Shown one piece after another: positions 1 through 9,744 of a stretch of 64,000 nucleotides of DNA. Position 1 is the stretch's first letter. Each line of letters begins with the position of its first letter. The DNA lies in NCBI GenBank assembly GCA_003999685.1, contig CP021224.1, forward strand, positions 1,798,001 through 1,862,000, read 5' to 3'. The DNA comes from Taiwanofungus camphoratus (lineage: Eukaryota; Basidiomycota; Agaricomycetes; Polyporales; Taiwanofungaceae). The translations under genes and the position numbers were made by a program. The notes under the pieces are model-generated. The model searched no databases. It saw nothing but the letters and a program-made list of their open reading frames with translations, and was not told where the DNA came from.

Positions 1-596
1 CCCACTCGACATTATACTTGGCAACCCCTGGCTTGCACAAGTCAACCCAAAAATCGACTGGGTAAAAGGGACGCTCGACATCGACCAAGCCAGGCTTACT
101 GAATGGCAAGGGTACTACGCCTGGATCATGGCCCAACCAACCACAAACGGGATCCCTCTCTGCCGTGCCTCTGTCCATGAGGACGACGACGAACTAGAAG
201 AGATAATATGCACATACACACGGGGAGAAGGTGTCCTAGGCATCTTCCAAGATGCATCCGAACCACTAGTAGACAAGGAAGGCCTGCTAAGGATGCCCAA
301 ATACCACCAATTGAAGTTGAACCGAGGAAGCCATGTCAACGGCTCAAAACAATTCATAGCAATGGCCCAACAGACCAATGCACCTCTGACCCCCCTGGAA
401 GCAGAACCACGGATCAAGGACATGGTGCCCGACTATCTGCTTGACTACAAGGACCAGTTCGAAAAGGCGGCGGCCAAATGATTTCCTGAACCCAGACCAT
501 GGGACCATGCTGTAGAGACCAAACCCGACTTCATGCCAAGAAAGTGTGATGTCATTCCACTATCATGAGCAGAACAGGTAGAAATGGGCGATTTTA
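1..596 (+). pseudogene. Ty3/gypsy pol fragment (protease to start of RT)
   Basis: The frame starting at base 2 reads LDIILGNPWLAQVNPKIDW and on through the protease-RT linker. It is closely similar to the matching part of the family F element on the minus strand near 31.6 kb (LDVVLGNPWLTQVNPRIDW). The frame is open to a TGA at 479-481. It then continues as FPEPRPWDHA and the conserved pre-RT segment to about 596, with a further TGA at 566. There it is cut by the dispersed repeat that follows. The element enters from outside the window, so its 5' part cannot be seen. The reverse transcriptase core (YMDD) is absent. This is a dead fragment with no expected product. Confidence 0.85.
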
Positions 597-2161
597 GGAG
601 CTTTCTAATCCCCCAACCAACCACTCTAAGACTCTTCTACAGCCTATGACAGGAGGGATAGGTCCCTATAATATTCCTAACGCCCCCTTTCCTTCCTAAA
701 CCCTCCTAACACTCTACGAAGTCTTGCGAAGTCACACGAGGTGCTACGAGGTTTCGAATGCTAGACGCGAAGTCTCTAACTCCTGCTAAGTCCACTATTG
801 GACACTGCCAGCCCTCCCATACTGTTCCATTGGATCTAGGTCCTATCTACTACGTCACTCATCCCGGGCTTAGCTAAGAAGTCTTAGCTAAGTCTCTCCT
901 AGCTCTTGTGATTGCAGCTACCTCCGATAGGCTCCGAAACGGTCCAAAGTTCCAGAAGTTGGACTTAGGAAGCCTTGTGCACCCCCATGGGTCTCGATCC
1001 TATGCCATAAGATCATCCTAGGGCGTATCCATATGGCCCTCCACCCAGTTAGGACACCTCCTACCCCGATTAGGCCAAGTCCCGCTGCTAAGAACTTTGT
1101 GCGCTCTTAGCCCACTAAGATAGGTGATCACGGCGCATGGCTGCTCTCGGATAGTCATCCCGCCCTCGTGAATGAAGTTGGTCACCTTTCTACCGTACGT
1201 AGTTCCCCTGTTTCAGTTCCTATTTAGTTCCTATCTTCCTCATGTTCACTTCGGAGCCCATGCGCTTTAGTACACATTTCGGACTTGTAAGGATCACTTC
1301 GCGCAAGAATAGTTCACCTCACGCTCCCCTATTTAGTCAGAGGTAGTTTACTATGTACGAGAGAGACCCCTTAGTGCACGCTTCTCTCTTTGGAATACAA
1401 GTTCCTCTGTAGCTCCGATCTCAGGAAAGTGTCGCGAGTACAACCTTAGGAACGGTCCTAAGGCCCCTAAGTCTCCACCCCAGCTCCATTTCAGTACCTT
1501 TGAACTACGTCTACGCTCGCGATATATCTACGAACCACATCTACGCTTCCCGAACTATGCACTACGATCTACGAAGTCGCCATGACTTCGTGCCCTTCAG
1601 CACCTCTTATAGCACCTATCCGGTGGGCCTCCACCTTAGTTATACCTTTAGGCTCACATTGCGTCATCCCTATGTCCTACGAATAGCCCTATGACTCTCC
1701 CATAGCCTTAGTTTCAGGCTATAGTACATCTCCCTACGCCCTCAAACTCTCCAACCTCTCCTACAGGTCTCCTACGCTAGCCAAACCTCACCCACCTCGC
1801 TCTAAGAAACCTCTAAGCCTTACGCCCTTTAGTTAACTCTAGCTAAAAGGACTTCGCAGCACCTACGAAGTCAGCTCGTGCGATTTAGCTAAAACTTCGA
1901 AGGACTTCGCAGAATCTCGAAGAACTTCGCGTACTTCGAAGGGCCTCGCAAGGCCTTAGGGATAGTATAGCACTTAGGAACAAGATCCTGTTGTGCAGGA
2001 CCCTTGATCCCTTACTCCCCCACTTACAAAAACAAGACATACAGGTTTCCCGGTATCATACAGGTTGTAGCTCCTACCCTCACATCCTCACAGTTATCAC
2101 ACTACCCCACAGCCATGTCACGGAGCACTCCCTAGGTACCAGGGTCCCCTAGGTCATATCA
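597..2161 (+). repeat. Dispersed 1.6-kb repeat, copy 1 (LTR-like)
   Basis: This segment matches 55907-57474 almost base for base, with mostly C/T and G/A differences. It has no coding capacity. It is packed with short CTACGAAGTC-, CCTACG- and ACTTCGAAGG-like motifs and ends in GGTCATATCA. The second copy has about 40 bp more on the left and appears to begin TGATGAG and end CGTATCA, so a long solo LTR is the best guess. This copy lacks that left edge and joins gypsy pol directly, so it is truncated or rearranged. I see no target duplication here. Confidence 0.75.
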
Positions 2162-2162
2162 C

Positions 2163-2231
2163 TGTTCACAACGGGCCAAACTCAGCATTTATTGGCCCGT
2201 TACAATGGGGTTTTCTTACTGGATTGTGTGG
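2163..2231 (+). repeat. Fragment of minisatellite-edge sequence
   Basis: The stretch GGGCCAAACTCAGC followed by TTATTGGCCCGTT and TTCTTACTGGATTGTG also occurs at about 55,090-55,150 (same strand). It occurs again on the opposite strand at about 62,590-62,650. In both other places it borders the CCCGTTGCAACGGG minisatellite, so this is a third dispersed copy of that edge. Confidence 0.6.
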
Positions 2232-2318
2232 ATTGGCCACGAGAGTTGCGATGGCTGATCAAGCCTTTTGACCACGAGGATGCAGGTAAGTTCTTGAATA
2301 CCAGATATCTTGTTCTCA

Positions 2319-3235
2319 TGAGGGCAACAGCTTATTCAGCAGTGGCTGCAAGAAATGATTAACCTCATCGAGAGACAGCTCTTTGGGCCCAGAAATGACT
2401 CCCATTAAGTAGAGATTCTCCGGCTTGAAGCGGAGGCTAGGTGGTAGGTTCAGACATGACATAACGATTGACCTGGTAGAAGCTGATTTTCCTGCCACTT
2501 TATTGAGGTAGGGATTGAACCAATCCACAGAGAGGGACCACAGTAGCCGTAGCTCATTTTCAGGACCATCTCTGAATGGCTTTCCATTGTAAGTGAAATC
2601 CTGCACAGTTGAGCTGTCACTGATGTCAGATAGATTGTGCCTGCTATGGATTTCATTACCCCTTTGCATGGCTGCCAACAAAGACATCAAAGTCTTGTAC
2701 AGCAAATGGCTGAAGAGGTGCATGGATACTTTCACCATCTAGAACTCGATGAGTTGTCAAAGTGGCATTGCAGGGTGCACTGGATGGATGGCGTCAGTTT
2801 TGGCAGTGGGAAGGATATATGGGTAAGTGCCCATCATAAGATGGTTTGTAGGTACAACAGCACTTCGGGCAGGCTGCCCATATGGTGATTGTCAGTTCCA
2901 GGTCGAACACTCACCTTACACTGCAAATATTGTGAGAGAAGGTATCCAGAAGCTTCTGCTCTTGATAGGTGGGTCCATTACCCTGTCCCAGCACGCATAT
3001 TACTAACACCTTCAGCATTTGTAAGGTGAAGTTACAAGAGGTGCGTGTAACATGTCCAAGCACATTCAGGACCAACACGATCCACATGAAGATGAGGAGG
3101 ATGGGGTTGATCTTATTCAATGGATGATTAAACCATTTGACTAGGTACGTCGATATCAATTTATGTTCATTTTCAATGATGGAAAGGCATACCTGTACTA
3201 ACTTGAGCTGCAGATTCCCCTGCTTCTTGGACCAG
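2319..3235 (-). pseudogene. tnp2-type (CACTA) transposase remnant
   Basis: The minus-strand ORF at 2316-2738 contains LRLLWSLSVDWFNPYLNK, a block with LNLPPSLRFKPENLYLMGVI and then GPKELSLDEVNHFLQPLLN. This is the pattern of the tnp2 transposase family of CACTA elements in mushrooms (knowledge of the family). A second piece at 2911-3230 looks like the upstream N-terminal part of the same kind of protein (LGHVTRTSCNFTLQMLKVL..). Several stops and a frame change separate the pieces, and the upstream end is cut by the repeat starting at 3236. The catalytic part is missing. It is a decayed DNA transposon. Confidence 0.65.
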
Positions 3236-4272
3236 TGATGTGAACTATAACACTCCAACCCCACCGGAGTACGACCTAGAGAAGCTGGAAGGCTATAGAA
3301 CTAGTTAGTGTGGAGGGGAGAGTCAGCAGCAAAGGGTTCCCAATCTCAAATGGGTCAAGAGACATCTACGAAGGTCTTTGATGACCTTCGGTGTGTGTCG
3401 CGACTGCTCGACGTAGCTTCGATGCGCTACTATGCCGTACTATGCTAAGGAGAGGCTTAAACGTGAGAACTTAGCTGATACACAGCCCTTCAAAATACTG
3501 TAGAAGGCGGACTTGGGTTAGAGAGAGATGCTAGCGCAACCCTTCAATGTGGCTCGAAGGCGGACGTAAGACTGAACACAACTCTTCGACGGATGTCGAA
3601 GACGGACGAGACGCAACCCTTCAAAATACTGTAGAAGGCGGATAGTAGATGCAACTTCTTCAAACGTAATTGAAGACGGAAGGACGCAGTAGAATGCAGT
3701 AGGTGACTGAATCGAAGGTGCTCTTCTTGAGCTCTGCAGGATGGGGGAAAACTTCTCTTTTCGTTCCGAGACACCATACATTGCGTTTATACTACTGTAC
3801 TATAATGTAAGGCACATCGGGAGTGGCATAGTACGAGTGGCATCCTAACTACTTGCATACTACGGACTACGGAGTGGCCTGTAGAGGGGGTGGCTACTTG
3901 TCGTCACTAGAAAGGCTGAAACAAAGGAACATACATGAAATATACTAAGACAAGACCTGGGGCTGTAGCGTTATTGAGTACATCGAGTGGCGCGTCGTAG
4001 CAGATTGAGCGATATCGGAGTGGCGAGACCAGTCACGTGTGAGGATATTGAGTGGCAACTGCGTGTGGTGTATTGTGAGTAGAGGGACCGGTACACCAGA
4101 ACATCAGACCGGAACTGGCGGAGTGGCGGTGGCGTGATTTGAGGCTATCGGAGAGTCCTGCAGTGGCTTTGCAGGCTGTATTGGACGCGTCGAGTGGCGT
4201 CGAAGCCATGACTAAGGTTCTAGGGTCAAGTGAGGGTGCTCCGCGGGGCCTAGAAGTGCCTGGCGCCTATCA
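3236..4272 (+). repeat. Dispersed ~1.03-kb repeat G, copy 1
   Basis: It begins TGATGTGAACTATAACACTCC-like and ends GGCGCCTATCA. A second copy lies at 60432-61452 on the same strand and a partial inverted copy at 53136-53569. No ORF of note. It holds alternating blocks of CTTCAAN..GTAGAAGGCGGA and later GAGTGGC repeats. The TG..CA ends suggest an LTR. I found no convincing target duplication: the flanks ACCAG and TTGGT are near reverse complements rather than direct repeats. Confidence 0.65.
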
Positions 4273-4336
4273 TTGGTTCATTGCCTGACACCTGGACTCT
4301 CCACTTGCTAATATTCTTTAGATGATCATTCATACG

Positions 4337-4825
4337 TTACATCATAGCATCCCAAAGTAAGCACATCTCTGTTTCTTCTTCTTCAGCATATGCTTCTCTG
4401 ACAGTGGAGCAGGTAGATTTCAACCATTTCTTCTCTTTCTCCAGTGCCTCCAGTGTCGAAGAAGTGGCTTCACTCTCTATTGCCACAGCGAGCGTATCCT
4501 TGGTCAACTGTGTGGTGTTGTTGACATGCAACGAGACCTCAATGTCAAGTAAGTACAATTCTCCATATGTCATTTTGTTACACTCTAATGTGGGCAGATA
4601 GTCCATTGGTTGCTGAGCTGGACAGGGGGATTTAATGACCAAATCATCAGTGACTGGAAATGGTTGACTCACTTGGATGCCTCTCTCACAAGGCATCACA
4701 TGGTGAGCCTGTGCAACCCTTGTCTTGCATGGTGATGTTGAAGACTCCTTTGGTAAGGTCATCAACAGCTGTATTGGGAGTTGTGTCGGTAAGTGTTTCT
4801 TGTGGCTGTGATAAATGTCCCTCAT
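4337..4825 (-). CDS. Hypothetical ORF, 162 aa, unrecognised
   Basis: This is the longest open frame between 4.3 and 6.0 kb. Its C-terminal third (LEALEKEKKWLKST.. REAYAEEEETE) looks coiled-coil-like and charged. The reading frame may continue upstream through a spliced exon near 4.85 kb, but I cannot fix splice sites. I recognise no family. It could be an exon of an unknown gene or chance coding. The rest of 4,273-6,026 is AT-rich with short ORFs only, and I see nothing else to call there. Confidence 0.2.
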   Translation of the reverse strand: MRDIYHSHKKHLPTQLPIQLLMTLPKESSTSPCKTRVAQAHHVMPCERGIQVSQPFPVTDDLVIKSPCPAQQPMDYLPTLECNKMTYGELYLLDIEVSLHVNNTTQLTKDTLAVAIESEATSSTLEALEKEKKWLKSTCSTVREAYAEEEETEMCLLWDAMM

Positions 4826-6026
4826 GCTGTTTCTGTAGGAAAGTCATAGTGAACACATCAGGAAACATAGGATTTACTGAGGTATGTACCATTTCATTGT
4901 CATGATGTTGATGCTTTCAGTACTCATTGTATCCAATTAGCTTTCCCCCACACTTGTGCGACTTGCAATTGCATTTGGACTGACACTATAACATCTGTTG
5001 TTAGATACCCGGGATTTGGTGGATGTTCTCAATACACACGTTGTAGATAGCATATTTTTTATATATGCAGCTTGACAACACAAATATAAAGCCCATATCC
5101 ATTGTATTGTACTAGGAATAAGGAATTTCTTGTATTCTAATGGATGTGCACTAAGTTGGTAGATGAATGATGCTTGTTGTGTGGCCAAATATGTTCTGTC
5201 ACTCTAATGTGCAGGTTCTTCAACTCTAAAGACCAGTTACACTTCCATGCCCTGGAGAGCCTTCCTCAGAAGTCAATTAATAGCAGAAACATAGAGTATA
5301 TTTTTCAAGTTTCAGATTTTATGTTATATAAGGCTAATCAACTATGAGCAAGCTCTGGCAGGTTGTCAGGCCAACTCACATTGTTCAGAAAATGTCATAA
5401 CCTACTGGACAATAGATAGCGAGATCTGCATACACTCCCGATGCAACGCAGTGAGAAACCTACTATATCTCTAGTCATGAAACTTGCACATGACTCTGAA
5501 ACACTGCAGTGAGACCTGCCCCTTTGGCAGCGGGATTTAGGTTAGCTGTGATGGATGACCAGATCAGGTGAGCAGTACAAGTCAAAAGGGACAACTCGTG
5601 AAAAAATTTCCCTTCACTCTCTTGTCCAGTAAGGTCCTATCCAAGTCTTCCATCCAGCAGCTGACTGTCATCCACTGCTCGCTAGCTCAAGTTTTTAGCT
5701 ACCCACCTTCCCCCCTGATGTACAGTACAGAGCGATCAATAGAAATAATAGATAGTAACACGACCTGGTGGGCAGCAGCTGCCAGACTGAGGGCTGTGCT
5801 CTTTATGGCAAGTATGGTGTAGCTGGGCTCAACTTCAGTCTGGTGAACTTCATGAAGTCGATTGGTATATTGTAGTGTGTATTGAATTTGAGACTTATAT
5901 TACATAACATAAGTCTAATTGACAACAAGTCAGCTCTATCTAGTAGCCGGATAATCTCGCATTGTGTCAGTATATGTTTATATTGTAATGTATAAGAAAA
6001 TAAATCTATGTCGCAGGAAAGATCTA

Positions 6027-7591
6027 CTAATCAACATTATAAGTTGAACTGTCCTCACTAACAGCACTATTTCCACTATCCACAGCCACAGGGATTAAGA
6101 CATCATCAGTTTTGAACATTACCCCTACATTAGTGACCACTGCTTGTAGCGAGGAATAGATTTCTTGAAGGAAGTGCGCATTGAACACATTGATCACAAA
6201 GGTTGTAACGATGACAGTCAGCAGAATTTGCTACCAACCCATGATACCATCTCTTGTGGCCTTCAAGGACGAGTCAGAAGACATGTTTAAATGCACGTTC
6301 CCGCTCTGCTGACAGAAGGTTATTCATTTGAAAGCAGTTACTTGACTTACATATGACCATATCTTGATGTCGGCTTCTCCACCACTGGATGCTGTAGTGA
6401 TGATTAAAACCAGATTGCTATCTGAATACATCTGTCCAGAATAAATAACTATCTATATTGTAGGATATTCAAACTGAACTCACCTCTACCATCTGCACCA
6501 GAGTTCCTGCTGCACAATGAGGAATGAGCTAGTGTTTGTATAGAATCATTTTTGAACTTACCACTGCCATGCATAAGGCTCTTCAAAAACTGACCATTTT
6601 CTCGGTCAAATACTCTAGCAAACCCATCATCTCCACCGCACACCATGCGTGTAGCATCAACTGCCACTTGCATGGGATAGTTGCACTGAATTGCATACAG
6701 AAATGAGCAGATGCATTCCATAGATGGAAAGCGATACTGGTCCATGCCATCACACAAATTGGAGATGAAAACCATGTTCTGATCTGCAGCCAATGTGGCC
6801 CACCCACTATGGCAGTTGTTGGCGTAAGTCTGCTGAACACAGCAATCAAATGTATATGTACATACATGTAGGGATCTGCTTTGACCACTTCAGCGACCAT
6901 GGTTCTATACTGTAACAGAAACTGTATGTCCAGGCATCAGGTACAACATCTTGTAACATGATCATGAAGGACCTACATTTCATGTGACTCAAGATAGTAT
7001 GTCGCTATACTGGCACCATTGTCACAGAAATGAATGTTCTTTCCTACATATGGACGACTAGGTGGCATCTCATTGAGCATTTCCATTGTACCTAGAAATT
7101 AATACTTGTAAACGAAAAATACATCGATGTACTCAGCAAAAAATAATATGATCACTTACCGCTTGGAGTCAGCTTCCATACCTCTGCTGTTCCACTGCCA
7201 ATGCTGGCTATCCTGCCATAATGAGAATCAAAATCAACATCCTTGACAGCACCATTGTGTGCAGCGGTCAAGGAAAGGAATTCAAACAATGCCTGTAATA
7301 AATGTAAGAATGGAATAAATCTGAAGCTCACAATGCACTGCACTATCCCAACACTCATAAATATGTAAAGTCCCATCGGCACAGCCAAATACAAAGGCCG
7401 ACTGGTTCTTGCCATGACCTAATTCTATCCAGACAATCGCACTGATAGGTCCGTGAAAAAGGCACTGGATTTCCTGTAACTTTTTGCCAGATTGAAGGTT
7501 CCAGATGACAAGCAAAGCATCATCTCCGCCGCTAAGTAACAAGCTTTTGTCAGGGCTGACGGAAATAGAATTAACATCTTTGTAGTGGTGC
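6027..7591 (-). pseudogene. WD40-repeat protein gene with C-terminal membrane segment, probably decayed
   Basis: Exons I can place on the minus strand are 7591-7339, 7292-7160, 7091-6977, 6909-about 6860, 6832-6562, 6509-6484, 6431-6351 and 6308-6027. Most junctions have GT..AG ends and keep phase. They encode WD40 blades: SVSPDKSLLLSGGDDALLVIWNL, CADGTLHIYE, DVDFDSHYGRIASIGSGTAEVW, and GGDDGFARVFDRENGQFLKSL. The last exon encodes a hydrophobic helix (ILLTVIVTTFVINVF), so the family member would be a membrane-anchored beta-propeller. Two defects are visible. The junction 6860/6832 does not keep frame as I read it, and a TAG (6231-6233) falls just before the helix. Upstream exons (7.6-8.1 kb) are not recoverable and a solo LTR sits at 8121. 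The function of these fungal WD40 proteins is unknown to me. Confidence 0.6.
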
Positions 7592-8120
7592 CTGAGGGAT
7601 TGAACTAATATGAACTAATCACAAGCGTCAGCAGAGCAAATTAAATTCGTGTGTAGCAAGTCGTACCGATGAAGAACTAGGCATGACAATGCAATCAAAA
7701 ACTGTAGCATTTGTAGTGTACAAGGTTGATGAAGCTGGTACACTTTGGCTTCCTGCCACCCTGCTCCTTTTGACTGCGAGGATGTACCGACCAGACATAG
7801 AATAGCAAAAAATAAAGAATGGTACCGTCATCAGCATGACGGACATGGCTACACAACATGAGAGGACTCACAATTGAGACAAATGCTTGATTGAACTTCA
7901 AATACACCAAACAAAAGAGCGTACAAGCATCTGAATGTCAATCTTCAGTGGATCTGGAATTCAGACAAAAAAAAATATACGCACCAGTATCAAAACCTCC
8001 AATTGACCACTGCAATTGTTGTGCACACACACGCCGTAGCCACACCTCAAGGCCCAATCTATAGAAAATTCTACATGGCCTGCAGCGACCGCCATCCATT
8101 TCAGTCAAGTAGACCACCTA

Positions 8121-8691
8121 TGTTACGGAGAGTCTATGCCCGTAGGTGACTACCGTGATGGGGAGTTGTTGAGTAGTCAGGCGTGAAGTGTAAACGAGGA
8201 GTCAGCCTGGCTGATGACGAGTACACGTCTAAGTCTGCAACCGCTAGCCCAACAGTCTCGAGAGAGTTGCGGGCGAAGTCACAGCCTAAGTCCTAGTGTA
8301 GTCACAAGGATATGGATGGTCTAAGGTGACCCGTTGAATAGACGAAGATATAGGGGCCTAAGCCCAGTCGTAAAGTACAAATGGTAATAATGGCACCAAA
8401 GTACACAGTGTAACTAAGGAGGACAAGATTGGGGTGCTCCGCAGTGAGCCAACCCCTTAAGTACTATGGTGGGTTTAGGGCAAGCCAGCCCTCACTCCCA
8501 CGGGTACCAGCACCTAAGCGTCCATAAGTCAGAGGCCCGAGTGGTCCCTTCTGAGGAACAGTCCATAACTAAGCGGGTGATGGTCAGCCCATCAGGAATA
8601 ATGGTGATAATTGTAAGTGTACACGACCTGCTAGTCCGGTATAGTGAAAAGAAATAAAAATGTATGTTCGCACCATTACCGCCTTGTAACA
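8121..8691 (+). mobile_element. Solo LTR, family H (copy 1)
   Basis: This 571-bp unit begins TGTTACGGAG and ends CCTTGTAACA. It is flanked by a perfect 5-bp target duplication ACCTA (8116-8120 and 8692-8696). Two more copies are present: 35109-35679 (inverted, also 571 bp, duplication CAAAT) and 57942-59018 (same strand, with an LTR nested inside). No internal element accompanies any of them, so all three are LTR-LTR recombination products. The stretch 8,697-9,744 holds no gene I can support. Confidence 0.9.
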
Positions 8692-9744
8692 ACCTACATT
8701 GGAAGCGGCCTACTTACAACTACTTTTTGTGTTTCTATACCTTTATATCACCATTTCTATCAGATTATCATCAACTTTATGATGTTTTTTTTTTATTGCA
8801 TTATAAAGACACTTATGCACTACTATAAATTAAAATCATCATAAGACTTATTGGTTACTATCTACATGATGCAAGACATCGAAGAAAGAGTATGAAAGCA
8901 GGAGAGGAAGGGTATTTGAAGTTGCAAGTTTAGGGCAAGTATCACTGGTGTGCACATGCTCAGCTGCTCATGGCACACCGACCCAGTGGCTTGCGCATGA
9001 CTTTTGGCAGCCACTGAGCACGTGCTTGCCACTTCTGCTTGCCCTAAACTCATCACCATGTTCTTCGCACATCACGCTTTCTCTTTTTCTTTCCTTTTCT
9101 CATCATCTCTCTCACCACTGGTGGTGGCACTTTGGCGCTGTCACCAGTGGTCCGCTACAACACCTTGGTATACCATTACTTTCCTTCTTAAGTAGCTAGA
9201 AATGAAATAGTGTTAGTTAATAAAGTTCAGCAACCCAGAATCATTAGTGAAAGATAATAAAAGATAATAAATTCAGTATATGGTAAGATGTATTCATAGC
9301 AATGAATGTCTGTGGCACTCTGATGTTGTTTGACGGCAGGGTTGTGCCATGGCCAATGCCAACCTGCAGGTGCTCAATGCTGTAGGCGGTGAATTCATGC
9401 TTGCGTCGTTGAAGGTCTGGAGGTCTTCTTGTCCCCTATGGGGAGTTGGGTCTACTGGTGCATCTTCATCCTTTTCGGCACCATTGCTACTGAATGCCTC
9501 CAATTCGGCGATGTCTACCTAGTTCCTTCTCAACTGGCGGCAGATTTTCACTATTTATGGTAAGGTGGTTGAACTGTCTTGCCCTAAACTTGTAGCATGC
9601 AATTCTTGGTGAATGTTGCTTGTTCCACCTTTTCACACATCGTAAGTCTCATCAGCATAATGTCTAATAAGAGACCCAGATTGGTGAGTCCATCAGGTAT
9701 CCTGGCGCGATATACTGATAGTCGCCACTTAGGACTCAACTTCA

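Noticed and set aside
8948-9199. ORFs near 9 kb on both strands
   Set aside because: Short, overlapping, no motif, no splice partners; likely chance.
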